Under the pieces are notes generated by a model. That model worked only from the letters and a program-made list of their open reading frames with translations, was not told the origin of the DNA and did no database searches. Made by a program: the position numbers and the translations under genes. From contig NZ_BMTS01000017.1 in NCBI RefSeq assembly GCF_014649795.1, positions 82,858-146,857 of the forward strand: 64,000 bases of DNA. The letters are read 5' to 3'. The stretch comes from Streptomyces melanogenes. GTDB taxonomy: Bacteria; Actinomycetota; Actinomycetes; Streptomycetales; Streptomycetaceae. This document shows positions 16,611-25,451 of this stretch, in pieces; position 1 is the first letter of the stretch, and every line of letters starts with the position of its first letter.

Positions 16611-17399
16611 CTCCCCGTCTGGTTCATCACCGGCTGCTCCTCCGGCCTGGGCCGGGCGCTGGCCCGCGCCGTGCTGGAACGCGGATGGCGGGCGGTGGTC
16701 ACGGCCCGGGATCCCGGCAGGGCCGCCGACGCGGTCGCCCGGGCACAGGCTGTCTTCGGGCAGATCGACGTACTGGTCAACAACGCGGGCTACGGATACC
16801 TCGCCGCCGTCGAGGAGGGCGAGGACGACGAGGTCCGTGCCTTGTTCGACACCAACGTCTTCGGCTTGGTGGACACCACCAGGGCCGTCCTGCCCGGCAT
16901 GCGGGCCCGTCGCGCCGGCCACATCGTGAACGTGTCCTCCCTCGGCGGCCTGGTCGGTTTCGGGGCCACCGGCTACTACCACGCCAGCAAGTTCGCCGTG
17001 GAAGGTCTCTCCGAATCCCTCGCTGCCGAGGTCGCTCCACTCGGCCTCAAGGTCACGATCGTCGAACCCGCCGCGTTCCGTACCAACTGGTCCGGGCCCT
17101 CCATGCGCCAGTCCGCCACCGCCATTGCCGACTACGCCACCACCGCGGGCGCACGACGCGCGAGCACCCTGGCCTCCTACGGCCACCAGCCCGGGGATCC
17201 GGCACGTGCCGCCCAGGCCGTCATCGACGCGGTCACGGCCGAAGAACCCCCGCTGCGCCTGCTGCTGGGCAAGGCGGCCTACGACATCGCCACCGCCAAG
17301 CTCGACTCCCTCAGGACCACCTTCGACAGCTGGCGGGAGGCGACCCTCAGCGCCGACTTCCCCACCGAGCACGAGGTGATGCGGTCATCCCCGGCCTGA
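16597..17399 (+). pseudogene. Short-chain dehydrogenase, frameshifted and internally deleted
   Basis: Begins at the ATG overlapping the XRE stop. After MTSPDSP the frame breaks at CCCC (16613-16616). One more C would give VWFITGCSSGLGRALARAVL, the expected cofactor motif TGxxxGxG. The body then continues with NNAGYG, the catalytic YYHASK and a normal C-terminus to 17399. In addition, between ARDPGRAAD and AVARAQ roughly 25 residues are missing compared with related SDRs. That segment carries beta-3, the Asp that contacts the adenine ring, and the helix after it. Two independent lesions make a true pseudogene more likely than a single sequencing error. Confidence 0.75.
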
Positions 17400-17408
17400 G
17401 GCCGGAGG

Positions 17409-19250
17409 TCAGCACCCATGCCCTGGTCGTCGCGGACCACCCGCGAGAGGGACACCGGTGCGCCGGGCCTGCTCGACGGATGCCGTGGAGTCTCTGCTCC
17501 GGGCGGCTTCTTGGGGGATCCGCGCGGGCTGCACGATCTGGTCGGGTGGCGGGGCGTATCCGGGCAGGCGCAAGGTGCCCCAGACGTACGGATCGGCCTG
17601 GGCACTGCCGAACGGGGACCAGGCCAGACGCGTCTGACCGGTCCGGTCCGCCGTGTCGGAGTCGTAGAGGAGGACATTGACCGCCAGACGCTCAGGATCG
17701 GCGGGCGCGGGCAGGCCGTCGAGCGGAATCCTCACCTCGACCGCGTACCCCTTGTACGGGTCGGTCACGGCGGAGGCGACGGCCAGGCCCGGGGCGGTGC
17801 GGCTCGCGGGTCCCTGCCAGTTGTCGGCGTCGCGTTCCGCGCAGGGTCCCCGGCCGTCCTTGGTGAAGGGCAGGAGGCCGGTCTTGAACGTGGTCGAGGT
17901 GTCGTCGGAGCGGCCCTGCGGGTCGAGGGCGATCTCGACGGCGTCGGTGCGCCAGTGGCGTTTGCAGTCGGCCGCGGCGTCCAGGGCGTACCCCTTGACG
18001 TCGTCGGCGACGCGGACGAACACATACAGGTCATCGGCCTGGCGCGAGAAGCGGACGTCCGCCGCGCAGTCATTCTCGTCGGCACATCGCGCGCCCTCCC
18101 AGTGGGTGAGCCGCAGCGCCGGGCCGGGGTACTCCCCCGGTCCGGCGACACCGTCCACGACGGGAGCCTCGGCCACGGCGGGCACACTGGCGGAAGGGTT
18201 GGCCGGATACGCGGGCTGGGCGTCGTTGGCGAGCCAGGGCATCCGCATCCGCCGGGCCCAGGCGCGGAAGTCGGCGTACAGCGGGCGCAGGCCCGGCTGT
18301 TCGCGGGTGGCGGGGGCCTGTGGTGTGCGGCTGTCGGCCAGGACGGTGAACCACTCGCAGGGCAGCTTCGCCCGTGGGGTTTCGACCGTCGGCGGCAGGG
18401 AGGCGAAGCCCTGGGTGGCGTACTCGCGGGTGGCGTCCCGCTCGATCTGCGCCCAGGTCCTGCCCGAGTGTCCGCGCGCTGTCGTGCCGGTCCACACACC
18501 GATGACGGGGAGCCCGGTGTGCGCGTCCCTGGCCTGGTACTTGCCGCACTTCTCCCCCACGGGCCCCGGGAAACCGCCGTTCGTGGCGAGGAGTCGGGAC
18601 GGTTTCCAGGCCGGGTACTTCTCCCGTGTGATCTGCCCGGGGAACGCGGTCGGGTCGCCTGCGAGCCGGAACGCCTCGACGGCCAGCCGTGCCGCCTCCT
18701 GGTGTCCGCCGTGCTGGTGGAACGGGCGCGGATCCATGACCACCACTTCGCGCGGGGTGGTCGCCCGGATCAGCCGGACGAGCCGCGAGAGCGTGTCCGT
18801 CGGCGGCTGGGGCGAAGGGTTCCACACCGTGGCGGTCAGCGGAGCGGAGAGTGTGTACCAGAAATCCGGCTTGTCGAGATAGAAGACGTTCCGGATGCCG
18901 GCCCGCCGTACGGCCTTGCGCTCCTCGCCCTCGCGGATCAGGCCGAGAGCCGCCCCTTCTTCGGTACCGACCGCGTTCCCGCCGCCCTCGCCCCGGGTGA
19001 TGGTGACGACGCCGGTGCTCAGGCCTCGCCGCTCCTGCCACTGGCCGAAGGTGGCCAAGGATGACGACTCGTCATCGGGGTGGGCTCCGACGAACAGGAC
19101 GTCGGTGTGCGCTGGATCCGTCCTCCCCACGGAGTCGGTCGGCACCGGACCGGCCCGTGCCGTGTCCGCCGCCAAGGGCAGCACGCCGACGACCACACCG
19201 AGCGCCGTGCACCCCGCCCACAGCATGTGTCTCACCCCGCGTCGCAGCAA
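17409..19250 (-). CDS. PIG-L deacetylase with C-terminal CBM9-like domain
   Basis: 613 residues. An export signal (residues about 8-33) precedes a PIG-L (GlcNAc-PI de-N-acetylase) domain with the zinc and catalytic motif AHPDDE (56-61) and HQHGGH near 177. This domain hydrolyses N-acetyl groups from sugars. From about residue 360 a separate beta domain follows (VVDGVAGPGEYPGPALRL... then DAVEIALDP and YAVEVRIPLDGL), the pattern of family 9 carbohydrate-binding or sugar-binding modules. The C-terminal tail is charged. Probably an exported, sugar-directed deacetylase; target glycan unknown. Only 9 bp separate its stop from the decayed SDR. Confidence 0.87.
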   Translation of the reverse strand: MLRRGVRHMLWAGCTALGVVVGVLPLAADTARAGPVPTDSVGRTDPAHTDVLFVGAHPDDESSSLATFGQWQERRGLSTGVVTITRGEGGGNAVGTEEGAALGLIREGEERKAVRRAGIRNVFYLDKPDFWYTLSAPLTATVWNPSPQPPTDTLSRLVRLIRATTPREVVVMDPRPFHQHGGHQEAARLAVEAFRLAGDPTAFPGQITREKYPAWKPSRLLATNGGFPGPVGEKCGKYQARDAHTGLPVIGVWTGTTARGHSGRTWAQIERDATREYATQGFASLPPTVETPRAKLPCEWFTVLADSRTPQAPATREQPGLRPLYADFRAWARRMRMPWLANDAQPAYPANPSASVPAVAEAPVVDGVAGPGEYPGPALRLTHWEGARCADENDCAADVRFSRQADDLYVFVRVADDVKGYALDAAADCKRHWRTDAVEIALDPQGRSDDTSTTFKTGLLPFTKDGRGPCAERDADNWQGPASRTAPGLAVASAVTDPYKGYAVEVRIPLDGLPAPADPERLAVNVLLYDSDTADRTGQTRLAWSPFGSAQADPYVWGTLRLPGYAPPPDQIVQPARIPQEAARSRDSTASVEQARRTGVPLAGGPRRPGHGC

Positions 19251-19471
19251 GGCAGTCCTCCCTTCACCGGCAGTGTGCGACGAGCGGCGGCTGATGTCAT
19301 CAACGGACGCACGTCATCAGGCCAGCCTGCCAGTCAACGGCAGCCGTCTGTGCCTCGTCCCGCCCGGGCGGTTGTTCGGCATTCTCGATAGCGTGACCAT
19401 CTGCCGCATGGGGTGTCCATGCGTCCGGCTGGTCCGTGTGCGGGCTTTCGAAGAAGAGTGAAGAAGCTGCG

Positions 19472-19879
19472 ATGAGTGAACTGACGAAGCCCGAGGTCAA
19501 CGTCCCGGAGGGGGACGCTCCTACCGAGCTGACCATCCGGGACCTGGTCGTCGGGGACGGGCCTGAGGTGAAACCGGGCATGGTGGTCAGGGTCCACTAT
19601 GTCGGGGTGACCTTCGAATCCGGGAAGGAGTTCGATGCCTCCTGGGACCGGGGCGAGCCGTTCAAGTTCGCCCTGGGCAGTGGGAGGGTCATCAAGGGCT
19701 GGGACCGGGGGGTGAAGGGGATGAGGGTCGGCGGCCGGCGCGAGATCATCGTTCCCCCGCGGCTCGGCTACGGCAACCAGTCGCCCTCACCGTTGATCCC
19801 GGCGGGCTCGACCCTGGTCTTCGTGGTGGACCTGCTGGACTCGTATTCCAGCACGGCCGGGTGGAGCAAGTCCTGGTGA
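19472..19879 (+). CDS. FKBP-type peptidyl-prolyl isomerase
   Basis: 135 residues from the ATG at 19472 (AAGAAG upstream). A single FKBP domain occupies most of the chain: VRVHYVGVTFESGKEFDASW, then PFKFALGSGRVIKGWDRGV, RRElike strand and RLGYGNQSPSPLIPAGSTLVFVVDL. The key hydrophobic pocket residues (Tyr, Phe, Trp, Tyr of the family) are present. The enzyme catalyses cis-trans isomerisation of prolyl bonds. No signal peptide, so cytoplasmic. Divergent from the PIG-L deacetylase, with 221 bp between the starts. Confidence 0.93.
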   Translation: MSELTKPEVNVPEGDAPTELTIRDLVVGDGPEVKPGMVVRVHYVGVTFESGKEFDASWDRGEPFKFALGSGRVIKGWDRGVKGMRVGGRREIIVPPRLGYGNQSPSPLIPAGSTLVFVVDLLDSYSSTAGWSKSW

Positions 19880-20071
19880 CCTTGGCCGCTCCTGGGCCGT
19901 GGTGACGTGCTGGGCTGCCCGAAAGGCTGCCCCAGCGGCACTGTCCACGTACAAAGCCGACGACTACAACGGTGGTGACAGGGTGCCGCGGCCGAACGCT
20001 GATCCCCTCACCGCGGTGCTGCCGGTACCGCTGATCGGCTGCGATTCAGGCGATCAGGATCGGGACATGCC

Positions 20072-21775
20072 ATGCGCGCGCACGTAGAAGACCCCGGCGA
20101 GAAAGCCGGGAACAAGGCACGGCCTCCGCGCCGGGCGGTGTCCGTGCCCGGGAGTACGGCACGCGCCCCGAGGAGCGCCTCCGAGGTCACGGCACTGGGT
20201 GGCCGGGTGGGCAACCGTGTCGTCGCGCGCCTGTTGAAGGAGGAGCGGCACACCCACGGTGCCGGCTGCGGTCACGACGGCGTCGAGGACAGTGCGGCGA
20301 AGACGCAGAGCGCTCTGATCGACGAGGCGATCAGGTCGGAGAGCAGCCAGATCCCCGATCCGCTGCGCGGCAAGGCCGAGTCCTTCTTCGGGACCGACTT
20401 CTCCCGCGGCCGCCTGCATGACGGTCCGGTGGCCCAGCGCGCCATCGAGGCCATGGGCGCCCGGGCCCTCACCATCGACAACCACGTCTTCCTCCCTCCG
20501 CCCGGGGCCCGGGACATGGCGCTCATCGGGCACGAGTTCAGCCACCTCAACAAGAACCTCAACGGCGAACCCGAGACGGGCACCGACAACGGCGCCGGGG
20601 TCAAGGTCACCAACCCCAACCAGCCCTCCGAGCGGACAGCGGACATAGAGGGCAACGACTTCGCGGCGGATGTGGCCACGGCAGCCCCGGTCACCGCGCA
20701 GCGCTCGGTGGCAACGGACTCCGGCGCCGAGCCGGTGCGAACCGAGCTCGTGCAGCGTGCCGCGCGCCCGGACGACGCAATGGACGTAGACCACTTCGGG
20801 TCCGACGAGGACCTGGACGAAGCCATGACGGATGCGTTCGACCGCCAGGAGGCGGTGGACACGGCAGAGCTGGACCGCCTCAAGAAGCTGGGCACGGGGG
20901 GACGGCATCGAGAGTTCTTGCGGCTGCTGCGCGGCCATTTCTCCGCGTCGGGCGGCAAGTGGAAGATCGAGAAGTCCACGCCCGAGGGTGACTTCGAGGC
21001 CGCGACCAAAGAAAGGGGCAAGGCGAAGGCGCACAGTTTCGAGGAGCAGCCGCAGGTCCGACGGCTGCGGTGGATCTCGACCGTCATCAAGGAGTACCTG
21101 ACGACCGTGGAGCTCCCGCCGGTCGAAGTGCAGACGGCGATCGACGCTTCGGGACGGCTCATCGTCGCGGCCAACGACAAGAGCGCCAATGACCACCTGG
21201 CCGAGCTGGCCGCGAACGGCGGCGCCACGGACGCCCTGGGGCACATGCTCGGCAACGCCGCGCGCCCCCAGGCGCGGGCGGGCGCCGCGATGGACGAAAG
21301 GGCCAGGGTCGACCGGGTCAACCGGCACTTCGACCAGGCGTCCGACATGCACAGCGGCGCGGCGCCGGTGCCCGCTGCCCTGCGGACCGCTCTCGCGCAA
21401 GGCATGGTGGTCGCCGCCGCAGGCACGCCGGGGCAGCACGCGGAGCTCCGCATACTCGCGAGCAACAACGGCAAGACGCCGCCGTATCTGGGCGGCACGA
21501 AGAGGCCGTGTGCCACCTGCTTCGCCACCCTCTACCCCTACGGCTCGCCCAAGGGCGGCGACGGAAAGGACCTCGTGCGACCGGGAAGGTTCTACTCCAG
21601 GGAGGACGCCAACCGGACGGTCCCGGGATACAAGGACAGCACCACGGTGTCCCCCAAGGACCGGGCGCAGCAGGTGTTCGCCTGGATCGACAGGTCCGTC
21701 GCTCATACGTATGACTCCTATGCGCGCAACAACGCGCTCCTGCGGGGGCAGGGCTCGGAATCGGAATCGGACTGA
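20072..21775 (+). CDS. DUF4157 (eCIS core) protein with C-terminal deaminase-type toxin domain
   Basis: 567 residues, no signal peptide. Residues about 85-165 form the DUF4157/eCIS core domain: IPDPLRGKAESFFGTDFS, ARALTIDNHVF and the zinc motif GHEFSH (His154, Glu155, His158). Charged linkers follow. Near the C-terminus GQHAELRIL gives His456 and Glu458, and KRPCATC gives Cys480 and Cys483. The H-A-E plus P-C-x2-C pattern is the zinc and catalytic signature of the nucleic-acid deaminase superfamily, used by many polymorphic toxins. DUF4157 proteins are often cargo of extracellular contractile injection systems, so a cytosolic effector loaded into such a particle is plausible. No structural CIS genes lie in the window and no adjacent immunity gene is evident. 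Confidence 0.85.
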   Translation: MRAHVEDPGEKAGNKARPPRRAVSVPGSTARAPRSASEVTALGGRVGNRVVARLLKEERHTHGAGCGHDGVEDSAAKTQSALIDEAIRSESSQIPDPLRGKAESFFGTDFSRGRLHDGPVAQRAIEAMGARALTIDNHVFLPPPGARDMALIGHEFSHLNKNLNGEPETGTDNGAGVKVTNPNQPSERTADIEGNDFAADVATAAPVTAQRSVATDSGAEPVRTELVQRAARPDDAMDVDHFGSDEDLDEAMTDAFDRQEAVDTAELDRLKKLGTGGRHREFLRLLRGHFSASGGKWKIEKSTPEGDFEAATKERGKAKAHSFEEQPQVRRLRWISTVIKEYLTTVELPPVEVQTAIDASGRLIVAANDKSANDHLAELAANGGATDALGHMLGNAARPQARAGAAMDERARVDRVNRHFDQASDMHSGAAPVPAALRTALAQGMVVAAAGTPGQHAELRILASNNGKTPPYLGGTKRPCATCFATLYPYGSPKGGDGKDLVRPGRFYSREDANRTVPGYKDSTTVSPKDRAQQVFAWIDRSVAHTYDSYARNNALLRGQGSESESD

Positions 21776-21865
21776 CCAGCGACAAGCGGACGGCCGACAC
21801 CGCACGCCGAAGTCACCACCGGTGACGACGGGGAGGGGCTTCTCTGCCCCGGGACCGCCGGGTCC

Positions 21866-22186
21866 TCAGCGCTCGGGCTCCTCCGGCGCGGTCGTACGGC
21901 GATGCCGCCCCCGCCCCCGCGTCGGCAGGTCCCACGACGTGGGGCGCTCCTTCACCGACTGCGGCGGGTACAGCAGCGCTCTGGCGGCCGCCAGGTTCTC
22001 CGCCACACCGACCGTCACCCACTCCGCGCCGTCGAACTCCTGGATGGCGCGGGGCGCACCCGGGTCGACATGGGCGCCGCGGTGGGGGCCCGGGGTGAGC
22101 GGGACGGCCCGCAGCCGCCCCTTGGCCCGGTCGCGCCGCTCGGCACGCCTGCGGGCCCACTGTGCCAACGGCTCCTCGTCGTCCAT
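21866..22186 (-). CDS. DUF6087-like small protein
   Basis: 106 residues starting MDDEEPLAQWARRRAERRDR at 22186. Contains LRAVPLTPGPHRGAHVDP and AIQEFDGAEWVTVGVAENLA, the arrangement of the Streptomyces DUF6087 family, and ends in a basic tail. The DGAEWV strand and the short helix suggest a small cytoplasmic domain. Function unknown. Convergent with the DUF4157-deaminase gene, 90 bp apart; I see nothing that marks it as an immunity protein. Confidence 0.72.
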   Translation of the reverse strand: MDDEEPLAQWARRRAERRDRAKGRLRAVPLTPGPHRGAHVDPGAPRAIQEFDGAEWVTVGVAENLAAARALLYPPQSVKERPTSWDLPTRGRGRHRRTTAPEEPER

Positions 22187-22345
22187 CGCGCCAGGATGCC
22201 GCAGCGGCACCCGCCCGCTCCACCTCGGGCCAAGGATCGGCGCTGACCCCGAACAGGGCGCCGCCCCAACAACGGCACCCCGCATCCCCACCGGCACGAG
22301 AGTGTCGGTGCCCCCAGGACGGACTGTTGCCGCAAGGCTTCACGC

Positions 22346-23515
22346 ATGATGCACGCCGTGCTGCACGCACTCTCGATCACCGGTTCCATGACCTGGGAGA
22401 TCGCCTGGGCCCTGATCCTCGGTTTCGCCCTGTCCGCCGTCGTCCAGGCGGTGGTGCGCAGGTCCACCGTCGTCCGCCTGCTCGGCGACGACCGCCCGCG
22501 CACCCTCGCGCTCGCCGCCGGTCTCGGCGCGGCTTCGTCGTCCTGTTCGTACGCCGCTGTCGCCCTCGCCCGCTCGCTCTTCCGCAAGGGCGCCGACTTC
22601 ACGGCGGCGATGGCTTTCGAGATCGCCTCGACCAACCTGGTCGTCGAACTCGGCGTGATCCTGGCCCTGTTGATGGGCTGGCAGTTCACTGCCGCGGAGT
22701 TCGTCGGCGGCCCCGTCATGATCGTGGTCCTCGCGGTGCTCTTCCGCCTGCTCCTGCGCGACCAGCTGCTGCACTCGGCCCGCGAGCAGGCCGAGCGGGG
22801 ACTCGCGGGCTCGATGGAAGGACATGCCGCGATGGACATGTCCGTACAGAAAGAAGGCTCGTTCCCGCAACGGCTGTTCTCACGGGAGGGCTTCACCGCC
22901 ACCGCGCACGTCTTCGTCATGGAGTGGGCGGCGATCCTGCGCGACCTGGTCGTCGGGCTGCTGATCGCGGGGGCGATCGCGGCGTGGGTGCCGGACTCCT
23001 TCTGGCGTACGTTCTTCTTCGACGGCCACCCGCTGGCGTCCAAGCTCTGGGGCCCGCTGATCGGCCCTCTCGTGGCCATCGCCTCCTTCGTCTGCTCGAT
23101 CGGCAACGTGCCGCTGGCCGTTGTCCTGTGGAAGGGCGGCATCAGCTTCGGCGGGGTGGTCGCGTTCATCTTCGCCGACCTGTTGATCCTGCCGATCCTC
23201 AACATCTACCGGAAGTACTACGGCGCGAGGATGGCGCTCTTCCTCCTCGGCACCTTCTACCTGGCCATGGTCATCGCCGGGTACGTCGTGGAGTTCGTCT
23301 TCGGCGGGCTCGGCCTGATCCCCGACCAGGCCGACGCGATGATCCCCATGGAGGGCGTCACCTGGAACTACACGACCTGGCTCAACATCGCCTTCGTGAT
23401 CCTGGCAACCGTGCTGCTGGTGCGGTTCTTCCGGACCGGCGGGAGGGAGATGCTGAAGATGATGGGCGGGGCTCCCCTCGACGGCCACGAGCACGGTCCA
23501 CACGATCCTCACTAG
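22346..23515 (+). CDS. DUF318/ArsP-type permease
   Basis: 389 residues with about eight to ten membrane helices in two halves. The first half holds the family signature GAASSSCSYAAVALARSLF near residue 70 and FEIASTNLVVELGVILAL. The second half holds the parallel SFVCSIGNVPLAVVLWKGGISFGGV. The two Cys-containing inverted-topology motifs define the DUF318 (ArsP_1) permeases, which transport organoarsenicals or other metal-linked compounds. The C-terminal tail GHEHGPHDPH is His-rich and could bind metal. The start has an AAGG site. It heads a same-strand set with the DUF2182 and DUF1326 genes. Confidence 0.87.
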   Translation: MMHAVLHALSITGSMTWEIAWALILGFALSAVVQAVVRRSTVVRLLGDDRPRTLALAAGLGAASSSCSYAAVALARSLFRKGADFTAAMAFEIASTNLVVELGVILALLMGWQFTAAEFVGGPVMIVVLAVLFRLLLRDQLLHSAREQAERGLAGSMEGHAAMDMSVQKEGSFPQRLFSREGFTATAHVFVMEWAAILRDLVVGLLIAGAIAAWVPDSFWRTFFFDGHPLASKLWGPLIGPLVAIASFVCSIGNVPLAVVLWKGGISFGGVVAFIFADLLILPILNIYRKYYGARMALFLLGTFYLAMVIAGYVVEFVFGGLGLIPDQADAMIPMEGVTWNYTTWLNIAFVILATVLLVRFFRTGGREMLKMMGGAPLDGHEHGPHDPH

Positions 23516-23668
23516 AGCCAGGCCGACCCCCCGGCTTTTGGCCCTTCCGGTTCTGTGATCTGCTGGAGATGTCGTCATACCCGTCTCGGCTGTCCGCGGG
23601 TGTACCACCGTCATCGGTGCGGGACGGATGTGAAGCGGCAGGCAGCTCGCGTCCTTGGGAGGCGTCCC

Positions 23669-24502
23669 ATGCCGCACCTCCACCTGGCCCCGCCAGCACC
23701 AACACGGCGGCCCCCAGTCGTACTGCCCACGCGTGATCTGGCGGTCGCGTGGTTCCTGATGGTTCTGCTGGCCGCCCTGGCATGGGTGCTCACCGTCGAC
23801 CAGTCCCGGCACATGGGGATGGAACCCGGCACGATGGGCTTGGCGCTGCCCCTGTTCCTGCTGCTGTGGGCGGTCATGATGGCGGCAATGATGCTGCCGT
23901 CCGTCGCACCCGTCGCCATCACCTGGGTACGCGGGATCAACCGCCGCTCGACCGGCCCTGCACGCGCCCTGCGGATCGCCGCGTTCGTCAGCGGCTATCT
24001 CCTCGCCTGGACCGCCTTCGGGCTGCTCGCGTACGCCGCTCTGGCAGCCACCGGGCACCTGGTGGACCGCGATCCCGGGACGGGCCGCTGGATCGGCGCC
24101 GCCGTCTTCCTCCTCGCGGCGGCTCAGCAGTTCGGGCCGCTGAAACGGGTCTGTCTGCGGCACTGCCGCAACCCGATGTTCCAGCTGCTCCAGTACTCGC
24201 GTTACCGGCCCTGGGCGAAGGACCTGCGGGTAGGGGCGCACCACGGGCTCTACTGCGTCGGATGCTGCTGGGGCCTGATGATCGTCCTGATCCCGCTCGG
24301 CGTCATGAACATCGCCGCGATGGCAGGACTGTCAGCCGTGATCTTCCTGGAGAAACTGTGGCGGCAAGGACCCTGGCTCACCTGGGCCGTCGGCCTCGCG
24401 TTCCTCGTCCTGGCCGTACTCGCCCCCTTCCAGGACTGGCTGCTGCCCGGCCTGGACATGTCCGGCTCCCCCATGGACGAGATGACCGGCCGGACAGGGT
24501 GA
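23669..24502 (+). CDS. DUF2182 metal-binding membrane protein
   Basis: 277 residues from the ATG at 23669 behind GGGAGG. About seven membrane segments. The family markers are MMAAMMLPSVAPVA near residue 70, the Cys/His pairs VCLRHCRNP near 170, and HHGLYCVGCCWGLMIVL near 190. DUF2182 proteins are predicted metal-binding membrane proteins. They are often next to DUF1326 genes, as here (138 bp downstream). The many Met, Cys and His residues in and near the helices fit copper or another soft metal, but this is an inference. It lies 153 bp after the permease. Confidence 0.87.
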   Translation: MPHLHLAPPAPTRRPPVVLPTRDLAVAWFLMVLLAALAWVLTVDQSRHMGMEPGTMGLALPLFLLLWAVMMAAMMLPSVAPVAITWVRGINRRSTGPARALRIAAFVSGYLLAWTAFGLLAYAALAATGHLVDRDPGTGRWIGAAVFLLAAAQQFGPLKRVCLRHCRNPMFQLLQYSRYRPWAKDLRVGAHHGLYCVGCCWGLMIVLIPLGVMNIAAMAGLSAVIFLEKLWRQGPWLTWAVGLAFLVLAVLAPFQDWLLPGLDMSGSPMDEMTGRTG

Positions 24503-24520
24503 GCGGTCGCTGCACACCAG

Positions 24521-24544
24521 GCGGGCAACGCCGCTTTTGCCCGC
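24521..24544 (+). terminator. Hairpin between DUF2182 and DUF1326 genes
   Basis: GCGGGCAA (24521-24528) and TTGCCCGC (24537-24544) form an 8-bp perfect stem with an 8-base loop, 18 bp after the DUF2182 stop. No T-run follows. It may end transcription or act as an attenuator ahead of the DUF1326 leader. Confidence 0.55.
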
Positions 24545-24562
24545 CGACCCGCAGGAGGAGAA

Positions 24563-24658
24563 TTGAAGGTGCCGCGTGGCACCGAGCTCCTGCGCCAGAG
24601 GGTGGCTCGCGCCCGCGCGAGCCACGAGGAGGCGACGAGATGTCCGAGACGACAGTGA
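24563..24658 (+). CDS. Putative leader ORF overlapping the DUF1326 start
   Basis: AGGAGG at 24553-24558 precedes in-frame TTG (24563) and GTG (24569) codons. The frame reads VPRGTELLRQRVARARASHE and ends at a TGA at 24656-24658, 19 bases inside the DUF1326 gene. It therefore runs through the hairpin at 24602-24625 and stops over the downstream start. This looks like a leader peptide that could couple or attenuate translation. The product is short and basic with no known relatives, so it may act only in cis. Confidence 0.4.
   Translation: MKVPRGTELLRQRVARARASHEEATRCPRRQ
24602..24625 (+). promoter_or_regulatory. Strong 10-bp hairpin just before the DUF1326 ribosome binding site
   Basis: GTGGCTCGCG pairs perfectly with CGCGAGCCAC around a 4-base loop (CCCG). 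It ends only two bases before GGAGG, the ribosome binding site of the gene at 24640. In the mRNA it could occlude or present that site, depending on translation of the leader ORF. Confidence 0.55.
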
Positions 24659-25293
24659 CGATCCCGAGATGGCACACGGCCGGTGACTGGTTCGATACGT
24701 GCAGGTGCAACATCCCCTGCCCCTGCTCGTTCGCCCAGCTGCCCACGTACGGCGAATGCGACGGTGTCCTGGCCTGGCACATACGCGAGGGTAACTACGG
24801 TGACGTACGGCTGGACGGCCTCAACGTGCTGATGCTCGGCTCCTTCGTCGGCAACATATGGGCCGAGCACTCCGACACGTACGCGGCGGTCTTCCTCGAC
24901 GAGCGCGCCGACGACGCGCAGCGCGGCGCCCTGCAGATGATTTTCGGCGGCCAGGCAGGCAGCTGGCCCGCCGAGATGGTGAGCATGATGGACGCCGAGA
25001 TGCGGGGCATGGACTTCGCCCCCATCGAGATCGAGATCGACGAAGACCTCGGTGGCTGGCGAGCCACGATCCCCGACCGGGTCGAGGCGAGCGCCGTGGC
25101 ACTCAGCGGACCGACCACACCGGAGGGTGCACGGGTCCAGTCGACCAACCTCCCGGGCTCGGAGACCGGGCCGGGACAGGTCGCGACCTGGGGCCGCTCC
25201 ACGACGGACCACGCCGATGCCTTCGGCTTCCAGTGGAGCCGCAAGGGCCAGTCCAGCAAGCACATCACCTTCGACTGGACAGGTCCTGACTGA
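24640..25293 (+). CDS. DUF1326 protein
   Basis: 217 residues. The N-terminus carries the Cys cluster FDTCRCNIPCPCSFAQ (residues about 18-33, pattern C-x-C-x3-C-x-C). It is followed by GECDGVLAWHIREGNYGDV, LDGLNVLML and a Gly/Trp-rich FGGQAGSWPAEMVSMM, all typical of DUF1326. The closely spaced cysteines make metal binding plausible. No signal peptide. DUF1326 genes commonly accompany DUF2182 genes, as here. The ribosome binding site GAGGAGG is strong and lies right behind a stable hairpin. Confidence 0.9.
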   Translation: MSETTVTIPRWHTAGDWFDTCRCNIPCPCSFAQLPTYGECDGVLAWHIREGNYGDVRLDGLNVLMLGSFVGNIWAEHSDTYAAVFLDERADDAQRGALQMIFGGQAGSWPAEMVSMMDAEMRGMDFAPIEIEIDEDLGGWRATIPDRVEASAVALSGPTTPEGARVQSTNLPGSETGPGQVATWGRSTTDHADAFGFQWSRKGQSSKHITFDWTGPD

Positions 25294-25451
25294 GGTCGGC
25301 CGTTCGATCCAGACCCCACCCACGGCCCCACCGGCCGATCCGCTCTCGGGCAACCTACGGTCTAGTAAGTTACGGTCCGCTGGGACGGCACCCGCATGTG
25401 CGTGATAGATACACCATTCTTATGTATGCCCAATCCCAGGAGGCGGATCCC

